In this document: piece by piece, positions 8,645 through 17,957 of the stretch
Numbering within the stretch: the first letter of the stretch is position 1
Layout: every line of letters starts with the position of its first letter
DNA from: Gemmataceae bacterium
GTDB lineage: Bacteria > Planctomycetota > Planctomycetia > Gemmatales > Gemmataceae
NCBI GenBank assembly: GCA_028288765.1
Contig: JAQGHQ010000296.1
Span: forward strand, 1-64,000
Length of the DNA stretch: 64,000 bases
Direction: 5' to 3'
Notes under the pieces: generated by a model
Database searches by the model: none
Told to the model about the DNA's origin: nothing
The model's input: only the letters and a program-made list of their open reading frames with translations
Program-made: the position numbers and the translations under genes

Positions 8645-11600
8645 ATGCCCGCCGGACGTCCCTTTCGCTTTGCGGCCGCCTTGTTCCTGTCCTGGGCCAT
8701 GGTCCACGTAGCCGTCTCGAAGGACCCCGACCCGGCCAAGCAGCGGGACGAGCAGAAGAAGGTCCAGGCCCGGATCGAGGAGGCCTCCCGGCGGGCCTCG
8801 TCCACCATCGACGCGATGCTCTTCCAGCGCCTCTCACCGTCGGCCGAGCAGAAGATGCTCGACGAGGTTGCCGACTCACTCCGCGGGCTCAGCCAGGACG
8901 AGATCAAGGCGATCCTCGACCACCTCGATCGGGCCGTCCAGGCCCCGGACCCGACGTCCGCCGAAAAGTCACAAAAAGAGGCTTACAAGAAGCACAAAGA
9001 GGTGGTCGCACAGCTGCGCGGCATCCTGGTCAAGCTGGACGTGATCAAGAACCTGGACGAGGCCGCCGCCCGGCTCGACCGGGCGGCCAACGACCAGCTC
9101 GCCATCAACGCCGAGACGTTGAACAACGCCACCCGGCGGGGCCGCCGGGGATCCGGGGACGCCCGCGAGGACCTGTCCGATAAGCAGGGCGCCCTCGGGG
9201 CCGAGGTCGGCGCCGTGTTCAAGCAGATCGACGCCCTTCTCCCGTTCCTCACTTCAGAGCAGAAGGAACGAGTCGAGAAGGGGGAGGTCAAGGCCCGCGG
9301 AACCAAGCTCGCGTCCGACATGACGCAGACCACCCGGACCGTCCACCAGGGCGGGTTCGACGACGCGGCCGAGCGCCAGCGGCGGCACGCCAAGGAGATG
9401 AAGGACATCGCGGCCGCCCTCCGTACCCCGCCGTCGGGTAAGCTGGAAGCCCTGAAGCAGGCGAGCGAGAAGGTGGCGAAGGCGATCGAGGCACAAAAGA
9501 CGGTCAACGAGGAGACCGCCAAGAAGCCGGAGGCCCGCGACGAGGATCCCCGCCGGAACCCGGCCGAGGCGAAGCGCGAGAAGGGTAACGAGTTGGCCGT
9601 CGCCCAGACCAAGGCCGAATTCGACACCCGTGACGCCCGCAAGGCCGTCGAGCAGGCGGCCCCGGAGGTCGTCGACACGATCAAGCCGGCCGAAACGAAC
9701 CAGTGGAAGGCCGAGGACAAGCTCCGGAACGCCGACCTGGACGGGGCCAAGGACCCGCAACGGAAGGCAATCGACGCCCTGAAGGCGGCCAAGGAAGAAC
9801 TCGACAAGCAGATCGCGGCCGCTGAGCTGGCCCGGAAGGACCCACTCGCCGCCGCCAAGCAGGCGGCCGAGCAGATCGATGACCTCATCAAGGAACAGAA
9901 GGCCGCCGCCGCGAAGACCGAGACGGCGGAGAAAGACGCGAAGAAGATCCCGGACGCGGCCGACGCCCAGAAGGACGTCGCGAAGAAGGCGGACGAGCTG
10001 AAGAACATGCCGCTCCTGCCGAACCCGGAGGCGAAGGCGGCGCTCGACAAGGCTGCTGAGGCCACCAAGCAGGCGAAGACCGACCTCGACAACAAGAACC
10101 CCACGGACGCCAAGCCGGATCAGCAGGAGGCGATCAAGAACCTGGAGGCGGCCAAGGCCGCGCTAGACAACCAGGCCAAGATGATCGAGGACCGGCGGGC
10201 CGAGATCGCGAAGCTCGAAGAGGCGAAGAAGGATCTCGATAAACTCGCCGCGGCCGAGAAGAAGGTGGCCGACGACGCCAAGAAGGCGGCGGGCGATGAG
10301 GCGAAGACGGGTGACGACCCCAAGGCGAACAACGACCCCAAGAACCCTGCCGATCCGAAGGCGAATAACGACAAAAACCCCAACGCCGACCCGAAAAACC
10401 CGGCCGGGGACCCCAAAGCTAAGAACGATCCCAAAAACGCCGACGCGAAGAAGCAGGACACCGGCAACCTTGCGAAGCAACAGGCGGACTTGCAGCCCCC
10501 GACCAAGGAGGTCGGTGAGAAGCTGAAGGACGTGGCCCCGGACGCCGCCAAGAAGGTCGACGAGGCGGGGATGAAGCAGGAGGGGGCGAAGAACGACCTC
10601 GCCAAGAACGACCCGATGGCCGGCGCCGAAAAGGCGAAGGACGCGGCGAAGAAGCTCGACGAGGCCGCCAAGGCTGTCGACATGCAGCTCGCCGAGAAAC
10701 GCGGCATGGAGGCGAACGACCAGGCCGCCCTCATGCCCAACAACGTCGACCCGATGGCCACGGCCCAGCAGCTGGCGAAGGCGGTCGAACAGGCGAACAA
10801 GGCCGCCGAAAAGGCCGACGAGGCCGCCAAGGCGGCCAACCAGCAGCCAATGGACGGCAAACAGCCCATGGCCGGGATGCAGCCGATGGACGGCAAACAG
10901 CCGATGGGCGATAAGCAGCCCATGAACGGTATGCCGAACATCACCGACCTCCAGAAGCAGGTCGCCAAGCAGGCCGCCGATTTGAAGCAAGAGGACGCCG
11001 CCAAGGCCGCCGACGAGGCCGCCAAGGCACTGGAGAAGGGGGATCTCCCGGCCGCCGTCCAGAACCAGCAAAAGGCGCTCGACGCTCTCAATAAGGCCGC
11101 GATGGCCCAACCGATGGACGGCAAGCCGATGGCGGGCATGCCGAAGGACGGTCAGCCCAAGGAGGGTCAGCCGATGGGCGGAATGCCCAAAGAAGGCCAG
11201 CCGAAAGAAGGCCAGCCGATGGGCGGAATGCCGATGGGCATGGGCATGCAGCCGATGAACGCCCAGACGCCGGGCGAGCTGGCGAAGACCCAGGAGAAGT
11301 TGATCGATGCGACCAAGGCTCTTCAACAGTCGCAACAGGCGACGAACGCCGCCAAGGCCGCGCTCGCCCAGGCCCAGGCGAACGCCCCGATGGCCATCCA
11401 GCCACAGCTGAACCAGGCGAACGAGGCCCTGAACGCGGCCGGCGAACAGCTCGGTATGGGTCAACCGAGTCAGGCCGGGATGAACCAGATGGACGCCGCG
11501 AACTCCCTGCAACAGGCCCTGAACGCCCTCAACGCCGCCGCGATGGCAAACGGTCAGATGGGCACCCAACCCGGCCAGACCCCGATGGCCAACGCCGGGA

Positions 11601-11956
11601 TGCAGCCCGGCATGGGCATGCAACCCGGGATGGGAATGCAGCCCGGGATGGGAACGGGTATGGCCAAGGGGATGCAACCCGGGATGGGTCAGCAGCCGAA
11701 CCCCGGCCAGCCGAACAACACCGCCCAGTCCGAAGGTGACAAGGACGGCCCGGAGAAGCTCAAGAACGCGGCCTCGTCGAGCAACGGCCAGACCGGCGAT
11801 GGCGGGTTCATCCATCTGCGGAAGCGGGAGCGGGGCAACGTCCAGCAAAACGCCGAAGCACAGTTCCCTGCCGAGTTCCGGGAGTTGATCAAGCAGTACA
11901 ATATCAACATCAAGAACAACAAGCCGGCGATGCCGGCTGCCCCGGGCGGCCGCTGA
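8645..11956 (+). CDS. Exported Ala/Lys-rich coiled-coil protein with Met-Gln-Pro-Gly repeats
   Basis: I chose the ATG at 8645 because a strong AAGGAGG lies just upstream and a signal peptide follows (FRFAAALFLSWAMVHVAVS); the frame is open 93 bases further upstream. The mature protein (about 1080 aa) consists of long Ala/Lys/Glu/Asp-rich helices predicted to form coiled coils. An Asn-Pro-Lys-Asp linker lies near residues 550-600. Low-complexity tracts built on QPMDGK, GMPKEGQP and GMQPGMG follow toward the C-terminus, and the last 60 residues are less repetitive. I recognise no enzymatic domain. It closes the vWA cluster and could be a periplasmic or surface structural protein. Confidence 0.8.
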   Translation: MPAGRPFRFAAALFLSWAMVHVAVSKDPDPAKQRDEQKKVQARIEEASRRASSTIDAMLFQRLSPSAEQKMLDEVADSLRGLSQDEIKAILDHLDRAVQAPDPTSAEKSQKEAYKKHKEVVAQLRGILVKLDVIKNLDEAAARLDRAANDQLAINAETLNNATRRGRRGSGDAREDLSDKQGALGAEVGAVFKQIDALLPFLTSEQKERVEKGEVKARGTKLASDMTQTTRTVHQGGFDDAAERQRRHAKEMKDIAAALRTPPSGKLEALKQASEKVAKAIEAQKTVNEETAKKPEARDEDPRRNPAEAKREKGNELAVAQTKAEFDTRDARKAVEQAAPEVVDTIKPAETNQWKAEDKLRNADLDGAKDPQRKAIDALKAAKEELDKQIAAAELARKDPLAAAKQAAEQIDDLIKEQKAAAAKTETAEKDAKKIPDAADAQKDVAKKADELKNMPLLPNPEAKAALDKAAEATKQAKTDLDNKNPTDAKPDQQEAIKNLEAAKAALDNQAKMIEDRRAEIAKLEEAKKDLDKLAAAEKKVADDAKKAAGDEAKTGDDPKANNDPKNPADPKANNDKNPNADPKNPAGDPKAKNDPKNADAKKQDTGNLAKQQADLQPPTKEVGEKLKDVAPDAAKKVDEAGMKQEGAKNDLAKNDPMAGAEKAKDAAKKLDEAAKAVDMQLAEKRGMEANDQAALMPNNVDPMATAQQLAKAVEQANKAAEKADEAAKAANQQPMDGKQPMAGMQPMDGKQPMGDKQPMNGMPNITDLQKQVAKQAADLKQEDAAKAADEAAKALEKGDLPAAVQNQQKALDALNKAAMAQPMDGKPMAGMPKDGQPKEGQPMGGMPKEGQPKEGQPMGGMPMGMGMQPMNAQTPGELAKTQEKLIDATKALQQSQQATNAAKAALAQAQANAPMAIQPQLNQANEALNAAGEQLGMGQPSQAGMNQMDAANSLQQALNALNAAAMANGQMGTQPGQTPMANAGMQPGMGMQPGMGMQPGMGTGMAKGMQPGMGQQPNPGQPNNTAQSEGDKDGPEKLKNAASSSNGQTGDGGFIHLRKRERGNVQQNAEAQFPAEFRELIKQYNINIKNNKPAMPAAPGGR

Positions 11957-11986
11957 TGCCCGCCGGCCAATGTGCTAACCCCCGGG

Positions 11987-12016
11987 CCCGGAGGCTGATC
12001 CCTCTCAGCCCCCGGG
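11987..12016 (+). terminator. Stem-loop after the coiled-coil gene
   Basis: CCCGGAGGCTGA (11987-11998) pairs with TCAGCCCCCGGG (12005-12016) with one mismatch and a 6-nt loop, 30 bp after the stop codon. TCCTTTG follows. It is consistent with a rho-independent terminator closing the vWA cluster, although the T-tract is short. Confidence 0.6.
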
Positions 12017-12201
12017 TCCTTTGTTCGTAGAGCGGCAGGTGACTACTGCCCCACGAAATAGAGTCTGTCGGGCTTGAGCTCTTGTGGCCCAGGTTATCTG
12101 ACCTGTGGCACAACAACTCGGCTGGTTGGGTTCCACCTGCCGCCCACCTGACCGGTTGTCTTGCCAACGTCGACCGTGCGGTTTCAGCCGGAGGCTATCT
12201 C

Positions 12202-13221
12202 ATGCGTTTCGCCGTCGCCGCCACCGCCTTACTCCTGTTCGCCGTCCCGGGCACCCCAGCTGCTGTGCAGCCGCCCGACCCGGCCCCCGCAGCGGGGCCG
12301 GACAAGGACAAGGTGAAGATGGACGAGCAGACGAAGGCGGCGGTGGACAAGGCTCTGAAGTGGCTGAAGGACCAGCAGGCCACGGACGGCTCGTGGGGGA
12401 ACACCGCGATCACCTCGTTCGGACTGCTCGCGTTCATGGCGAACGGGCACGTCCCGAACCAGGGGGCGTACGGGCCGGAGGTGTCGAAGGGGGTCCGATA
12501 CCTGCTCGCCTGCGCCCGGGACGACGGCTACCTCGTCGGCCCGCGGGGCGGGAACATGTATTGCCACGGGATGGCGACCCTCGCCCTCACCCAGGTGTTC
12601 GGGATGACCGGGGACGAGGACGTCAAGAAGGTACTCAAGAAGGCGGTCGATCTGATCGTCCGGACGCAGAACTTCGAGGGCGGATGGCGGTACGACCCGA
12701 CCCCGACGGGGGCGGACATCTCGGTCACAATCATGCAGGTGATGGCCCTCCGGGGGGCCAAGGACAGCGGGCTGCACGTCCCGGACAAGTGCATGGCCGC
12801 CGCGGTGAAGTATATCAACCGGTGTTACGACGCCGGGTCGGGTGGGTACCGGTACCAGACCCACGGCGGCCCTCCCGGGTACGCCCGGACCGCCGCCGGG
12901 GTGTGCGTGCTCCAATTGAGCGGTGAGTACGATGCGGACGAGATCAAAAAGGCCGTCAAGTATATGCAAAAGACCGGCGACGACCGCCAACACTATTGGT
13001 ACGGGCACTACTACGCGGCCCACGCCTTGAATCAGGTCGGCGGGGAGGTATGGGAGAGCTACTACGAGCGGATGAAGACCACGCTCCTGCCGCGGCAAAA
13101 GGCGAGCGGGGAGTGGCACGAGCCGCGGCTCGAACCCGGGTACGGGCCGGCCTACCAGACCGCCATTGCCGTGCTCATCCTCAGCGTCCCGACGCACTAC
13201 CTGCCGATCTACCAGAGATGA
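12202..13221 (+). CDS. Secreted prenyltransferase/squalene-oxidase-repeat protein
   Basis: The start at 12202 is preceded by CGGAGGCT and followed by a signal peptide (RFAVAATALLLFAVPGTPAA), so the longer upstream frame is rejected. After a Pro/Ala linker come repeated alpha-toroid motifs (KALKWLKDQQATDGSWGN; GVRYLLACARDDGYLVG; FEGGWRYDPT; GYRYQTHGGPPGYARTAAGV). These are typical of the prenyltransferase/squalene oxidase repeat superfamily common in planctomycetes. The Asp-rich motif of squalene-hopene cyclases was not seen, so catalysis is unlikely to be terpene cyclisation. The mature part is about 315 aa and is probably periplasmic. Confidence 0.82.
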   Translation: MRFAVAATALLLFAVPGTPAAVQPPDPAPAAGPDKDKVKMDEQTKAAVDKALKWLKDQQATDGSWGNTAITSFGLLAFMANGHVPNQGAYGPEVSKGVRYLLACARDDGYLVGPRGGNMYCHGMATLALTQVFGMTGDEDVKKVLKKAVDLIVRTQNFEGGWRYDPTPTGADISVTIMQVMALRGAKDSGLHVPDKCMAAAVKYINRCYDAGSGGYRYQTHGGPPGYARTAAGVCVLQLSGEYDADEIKKAVKYMQKTGDDRQHYWYGHYYAAHALNQVGGEVWESYYERMKTTLLPRQKASGEWHEPRLEPGYGPAYQTAIAVLILSVPTHYLPIYQR

Positions 13222-13291
13222 ATCGGCGTTGACCGGGGCGCGACCAGGGGGGGGCGTTGATGGGAACGGGCCCAATGCCTCACGAAACGAG

Positions 13292-13897
13292 TTAGTCGCG
13301 CGGGCCGTGGGGGTCGGTCCGGGCCACCCGCGGGGAATAGCCCCTCAGGTATCCCTCGATGTGCTCGTGCATGTCCGCCGGGTCGAAGCCGCAAGTCTGC
13401 ATCTCGGCGATCGCGCGATCCGCAGGCCAGTGGTGGAACTCCATCCGGAAGATCGCACACATCGTCCCGGTCCGGTGGATCCCGGCGAAGCAGTGGACGA
13501 GGACCGGGTAGTTGGACCGGTCGTCCATCACCCGCAGGAACTCCCGGACCGCTTCCTCCGCCGGGATTTCACCCTTTTCGTCCGGCCCCCACACCCTGGG
13601 AATGATCCGGACGTGGTTGAGTCCGCGGGCGGCGCAGGTGGTCTTCTCCCACTCGTCCGGGTACGGCGCGCCCGACTGGCGGACGGTCCGGAGCGTGACC
13701 ACCGTCTTGATCTGGTAGTCGTGGAGCACCCGCTCGAACCCGGCCGGGGAGAGCTGGCCGCTGCGGTAGAGGACCCCGTCCTCGACCACCCGAAAGTTCC
13801 GCAGGTGGGTCTGCCGGTGGGCCGAGTAGAGGAGTGGGACGGCGACCACCAGGGCGACGACCACCGCGCCGAGAAACTTCCGCCAGGTACGCTTCAT
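13292..13897 (-). CDS. Membrane-anchored dual-specificity/tyrosine phosphatase-like protein
   Basis: The 201-aa protein starts at an ATG preceded by GGGAGG on the minus strand. One N-terminal membrane helix (about residues 8-24) is followed by a phosphatase domain. The signature HCFAGIHRTG carries the catalytic Cys136 and Arg142, matching CX5R of the DSP/PTP superfamily. A possible general-acid Asp sits in the loop RVWGPDEKGE (about residue 106). The substrate is unknown. It is transcribed toward the preceding + strand gene and is followed upstream by another minus-strand membrane gene. Confidence 0.85.
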   Translation of the reverse strand: MKRTWRKFLGAVVVALVVAVPLLYSAHRQTHLRNFRVVEDGVLYRSGQLSPAGFERVLHDYQIKTVVTLRTVRQSGAPYPDEWEKTTCAARGLNHVRIIPRVWGPDEKGEIPAEEAVREFLRVMDDRSNYPVLVHCFAGIHRTGTMCAIFRMEFHHWPADRAIAEMQTCGFDPADMHEHIEGYLRGYSPRVARTDPHGPRD

Positions 13898-14031
13898 TAG
13901 CACCCTCCCAGGCCCCGGCCGCCGGCCGGGTGGCAAACTCTAACAGCGGGGAGGGTCCTGGGAAAGGCCGACCGGCCGGCGCGGGGAAAACGCTCCCCGA
14001 CCCGATGGTCTGACTGTACCGGCGGCGAGAG

Positions 14032-15408
14032 TCAGACCGCCAGTTCCTTCGACGTGTTTGTCGAGCGACCCGGGCGGACCCGCCGCCACGCCGCCCCGGC
14101 CCAGCGGAGCATTACCCCCCCGCCCGGCTCGACCGAGGGCGGCTCGTGCCCGGTCAGGTTCGGCCGGAACACCATGAGCAGGACGAGCGGGAGATACCAC
14201 AGCACGTAGACCCCGCCCCGGTCGGCGTGCCAGAACTGGACCCCGATCAGCACCGCGGCCGACAGGGCGACGAGGTGCGACAGGTTCTTCGGCGACGGCC
14301 AGACGGTGATCGCCGCGAGGAAGGCGACGAACAGCACGAAAATCGGCAACCGGTACGCCCCGTGGACGCCGGTCCACAGGCTCTCCGCCTGCGGTCGCTT
14401 CCACGGGAGCCACTCGGCCACGGTGGCCGAGGTCAGCCCGGACGTGAGCCACCCGCCCGACCACAGTGCCACCGCCATCATCCCGAGGCTGACCGCGAGG
14501 GCGGAGGCGAACGACAGGGCGAACCGCCACCCCCCGCGGCGGGCGTAGAACCCGGTCCACAGCGGGAACAAGAGCAGGGGAACGAACGCGCTCCCGGCCG
14601 CCAGCCCGAGCAACCACCCGCTCACCACCGGCCGGCGGTAGCAGAACACCGCCCAGGTAACGAACGCGGCCGGCCAGACGAGGTGGAACTGGCCGATGTG
14701 GAACGCTGTGTAGGGCAGCAGCAGGTAGAGGGTGCCGAGGGCCATCCCGGCGGTCGGGTCCTGGAAGTGACGCAGCCCGATCATGAAGAGCCCGAGCGCG
14801 ACCGCGAGGTGACAGGCCGTGGCCAGCGCCCGTTCGACCCAGAACCGAACATCGGCGGGGGACGCCCCCGGCCCGACCCCGTCCTGCGTCTGCTGGACCA
14901 CCGCCGTCGCCCCGTTCTGGAACTGTTCGATCGGGATCGGGCGGGAACCGACGGGCCCGGATACGACCGGGTCGCCTGTCCGGCGGATCGCCACCGCGGT
15001 CAGGCAGAAGAAGAGCGCCAGCCCGAGCCAGGCGAGCCCGGGCGTGTTGAGGTTCGGGTTTGCAACCGGCCGGCGGACCAGGGCCAGGTCGACAATCGCC
15101 CGGACGAGCCAGTAACCCGACCCGGCCAACAACCAGGTGTACGCGAAAATGAGTTCCCGCTGCCCACGGGCGGTCTGCCACACCGCTTCGGGCGAATCGG
15201 CCGTGTTGGCGGCGAGTAGGGTGTGCGCTTCCTGAAGAAGGAGGAAGCCCGGGGTGAGCAGGAACAACGTCAGAAGATCCAGATTCCGGATGGAGAAGAC
15301 CCGGCCGAACTGGAAGAAGAGAGCAACAGTGAGAATGAGCGAAAAGTAAAACCAGGTTGCGGCGTTCGGGAGATTGAAGTCGAGAAAGATGGATGGTTCC
15401 ACGGGCAC
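14032..15408 (-). CDS. Polytopic membrane protein, possibly GT87-like
   Basis: The 458-aa protein has about ten hydrophobic helices spread over the whole length. The start is GTG at 15408 with GGGGACT upstream. Features such as HIGQFHLVWPAAFVTWAVF and a C-terminal hydrophobic segment (VLWYLPLVLLMVFRPNL) recall polyprenol-phosphate-mannose-using membrane transferases, but no diagnostic motif is certain. It is divergent from the glycan operon at 15700, with 291 bp between them that presumably hold both promoters. The link to glycan synthesis is inferred from position only. Confidence 0.65.
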   Translation of the reverse strand: MPVEPSIFLDFNLPNAATWFYFSLILTVALFFQFGRVFSIRNLDLLTLFLLTPGFLLLQEAHTLLAANTADSPEAVWQTARGQRELIFAYTWLLAGSGYWLVRAIVDLALVRRPVANPNLNTPGLAWLGLALFFCLTAVAIRRTGDPVVSGPVGSRPIPIEQFQNGATAVVQQTQDGVGPGASPADVRFWVERALATACHLAVALGLFMIGLRHFQDPTAGMALGTLYLLLPYTAFHIGQFHLVWPAAFVTWAVFCYRRPVVSGWLLGLAAGSAFVPLLLFPLWTGFYARRGGWRFALSFASALAVSLGMMAVALWSGGWLTSGLTSATVAEWLPWKRPQAESLWTGVHGAYRLPIFVLFVAFLAAITVWPSPKNLSHLVALSAAVLIGVQFWHADRGGVYVLWYLPLVLLMVFRPNLTGHEPPSVEPGGGVMLRWAGAAWRRVRPGRSTNTSKELAV

Positions 15409-15699
15409 AGTCCCCGGATACCCTCTTCCCGGTTGTGCGAGTCACAAGCCGGGGCGCCGGTCAACCCGTCGCAGTACCGAAAAGCCTGTCTGGGGCGCGA
15501 GAACCGTCATTTGGGATACGACCAACCCGAGCTCTCGTCAAGTGGCCGGGCAGTCGCGAGCCGCCTGACTCGGGCCGCGATTCCCATCCTGCCTCGGGAA
15601 CAACGGGTCAAGGTTGAGACCATAACTTCCGATTGACAGGAGAGTACACGACGGGGTACCCCCCCGTCACCCTAAGAGAGACCGACCGGCAGGGAAGCC

Positions 15700-16899
15700 A
15701 TGGCCTCCACCACAATCGTCGGCGGTTGCGGGCACGTCGGGCTGCCCCTCGGGATCGCTCTGGCGAACGCCGGGGCCGATGTCACCCTCTACGACACCCA
15801 CCCGGAGCGGGTCGACGAGGTCGCGGCCGGCAAGATGCCGTTCCTCGAGTGGGGCGCGGACTCGGAACTCGCGCGCGCGATCGGCTCGGGCCGGCTCCGG
15901 GCAACGACCGACCCCGCCTCCATTTCCAGCGCCGAGGTCGTGATCGTCACCATCGGGACCCCGGTGGACGAGTTCCTCGACCCGAAGGTCCGGATGTTCG
16001 ACCGGGCTATCCGCAGCCTCCACCCCCATTTCCGGGCCGGACAGCTGTTGGTGTTGCGGAGCACCGTGTTCCCCGGCATGACCGATCGGCTGATCAACTG
16101 GTTCCGCCAGGAAGGACCGGCACTGGACGTCGCGTTCTGTCCGGAGAGGATCGCACAGGGGTACGCGCTGAAGGAACTGGCCGAGCTACCGCAAATCGTG
16201 AGCGGGTCGTCGCCAGCCGCACTCAACCGGGCCAAGGTCCTGTTCCAGCTGCTCACCCCGGACCTCGTCGAACTCCCACCGCTCGAAGCCGAACTGGCCA
16301 AGCTGTTCGCCAACACCTTCCGGTACATCAACTTTGCCGTCTCGAACCAGCTGTACCTGATCGCGCAGAAGTTCGACGCCGACTTCGGCCGCATTCACGC
16401 GGCGGTGACCCACAAATACCCGCGGCTGGCCGGGTTCCCGAAAGCCGGGTTCGCAGGCGGGCCGTGCCTGCTCAAGGACACGATGCAGCTCGCCGGGTTC
16501 AACCACAACTCCTTCCCGATCGGCCAGGCGGCGATGATGGTGAACGAGGGGCTGCCGTCCGCCCTGGTCGAGCGGGTCAAGGCGACCCGCGACCTATCCC
16601 GCGACTGTGCGGCCATCCTCGGGATGGCGTTTAAGGGCAACTGCGACGACCACCGGGACTCGCTCGCTTACAAGCTCCGGAAGATCCTTACTCTGGAATG
16701 CCGCGAGGTCGTCTGCACCGACCCGTACATCGCCGACCCGTCGTTCGTCCCGCTGGAAGTCGCCCTCGCGAAGGCCGACGTGATTTTCGTCGGGGCGTGC
16801 CACAACGAGTACCGGACGCTCCGGCCTCGGCAGCCGGTGATCGACGTGTTCGACTTCCTCCCGAAGGCGGCGCTGCCGGCGCTCCGCAAGGCCGGGTGA
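15700..16899 (+). CDS. UDP-glucose/GDP-mannose-type nucleotide-sugar dehydrogenase
   Basis: The 399-aa protein has an N-terminal Rossmann motif (GGCGHVGLPLG, residues 8-18), the STVFPGMTD segment near 121 and the catalytic Cys256 in FAGGPCLLKD. A C-terminal nucleotide-binding domain follows (MAFKGNCDDHRDSLAYKL). These match the NAD-dependent family that oxidises the C6 hydroxyl of a nucleotide sugar to a uronate. Substrate cannot be told from sequence. A ribosome binding site AGGGAAG precedes the ATG. It heads an operon with an epimerase, a GT2 transferase and a membrane protein, so it likely supplies an activated sugar acid. Confidence 0.9.
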   Translation: MASTTIVGGCGHVGLPLGIALANAGADVTLYDTHPERVDEVAAGKMPFLEWGADSELARAIGSGRLRATTDPASISSAEVVIVTIGTPVDEFLDPKVRMFDRAIRSLHPHFRAGQLLVLRSTVFPGMTDRLINWFRQEGPALDVAFCPERIAQGYALKELAELPQIVSGSSPAALNRAKVLFQLLTPDLVELPPLEAELAKLFANTFRYINFAVSNQLYLIAQKFDADFGRIHAAVTHKYPRLAGFPKAGFAGGPCLLKDTMQLAGFNHNSFPIGQAAMMVNEGLPSALVERVKATRDLSRDCAAILGMAFKGNCDDHRDSLAYKLRKILTLECREVVCTDPYIADPSFVPLEVALAKADVIFVGACHNEYRTLRPRQPVIDVFDFLPKAALPALRKAG

Positions 16900-16934
16900 T
16901 CCCGGATCCCCATCACCCTACCACCCCACCCGAT

Positions 16935-17957
16935 ATGAAGATTCTGGTAACCGGCGCCGCAGGGTTCATCGGCACCTACCTCGTGAAGGAACTCCTTTCC
17001 CACGGGCACGAGGTGGTCGGGGTCGACAACTACTCGAAGTACGGCCCGATCCGCCAGGACTGCGACGGCCACCCGCGATACCAGCTCGTGGTCGGGGACG
17101 CCAAGGACCCGGCCGTCCTCAAGCCGCTGCTCGCGGACTGCGACCACTTCGTCGCCGGGGCGGCAATGATCGGCGGGATCTCGTACTTCCACACCTACGC
17201 CTACGACCTGCTCGCCGAGAACGAACGGCTGACCGCCGCCGCGTTCGATGCCGCCATCCACGCCTACAAGACTGGCCGGCTGCGGAAGGTCACACTGATC
17301 TCGTCATCAATGGTGTTCGAGAACGCCCTCACCTTCCCGTCCAAAGAGGGCGACCAGCGGGCATGTCCGCCCCCGTCGTCGACCTACGGGTTCCAGAAGC
17401 TCGCGGCCGAATACTTCGCCCAGGGGGCGTACGAGCAGTACGGGCTCCCGTATACCATTGCACGACCGTTCAACTGCGTCGGGATCGGTGAACGGCGTGC
17501 TCGCGGGGAGGACGAGATTTTCTCCGGGAACGTGAAGCTCGCGATGAGCCACGTCGTCCCGGACCTCGTGCAAAAGGTTCTCAAGGGGCAAGACCCTCTG
17601 TTCATCCTCGGCAGCGGCCGGCAGGTCCGCCACTACACCTACGGGGGTGACCTCGCCCGCGGCATTCGGCTGTGCGTCCAGCACCCGAACGCCCTGAACG
17701 AGGACTTCAACCTGTCGACCGCCCAGTCCACCACGGTCCTCGAACTGGCCGAGCTGATCTGGGCGAAGATCCACGGCGGCGCGAAGCCGTTCCGGTACAC
17801 GACAGACCAGGCGTTCCGGTACGACGTCCAGTGCCGCATCCCGGACGTGGCCAAGGCGACCCGGCTGCTCGGGTTCGAGGCGAACACGACCCTCAACGAG
17901 ATCCTCGATGAGGTGATCCCCTGGATCGCCGAGCAAGTCCAATTAGGGGTGATCTGA
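16935..17957 (+). CDS. NAD-dependent epimerase/dehydratase (extended SDR)
   Basis: The 340-aa protein starts at 16935, where the Rossmann motif TGAAGFIG immediately follows (residues 6-13). The catalytic YxxxK is Y151-GFQ-K155, with SSS near 123-125. The SARPFNCVG-like segment appears as ARPFNCVGIGERR. This is a typical extended short-chain dehydrogenase acting on a nucleotide sugar (epimerase or 4,6-dehydratase; the exact reaction is not determinable). It lies 35 bp after the dehydrogenase, and its TGA overlaps the ATG of the following GT2 gene, showing translational coupling. Confidence 0.9.
   Translation: MKILVTGAAGFIGTYLVKELLSHGHEVVGVDNYSKYGPIRQDCDGHPRYQLVVGDAKDPAVLKPLLADCDHFVAGAAMIGGISYFHTYAYDLLAENERLTAAAFDAAIHAYKTGRLRKVTLISSSMVFENALTFPSKEGDQRACPPPSSTYGFQKLAAEYFAQGAYEQYGLPYTIARPFNCVGIGERRARGEDEIFSGNVKLAMSHVVPDLVQKVLKGQDPLFILGSGRQVRHYTYGGDLARGIRLCVQHPNALNEDFNLSTAQSTTVLELAELIWAKIHGGAKPFRYTTDQAFRYDVQCRIPDVAKATRLLGFEANTTLNEILDEVIPWIAEQVQLGVI

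Noticed and set aside
10163-11848. 561-codon open frame on the minus strand inside the coiled-coil gene
   Set aside because: Its His/Leu-rich translation mirrors the Met-Gln-Pro-Gly and Ala/Lys codons on the other strand. It has no recognisable domain or ribosome binding site.
15409-15699. Promoter pair for the divergent membrane and glycan genes
   Set aside because: A TTGACA-like hexamer is present near 15634 but without a convincing -10 box at suitable spacing.
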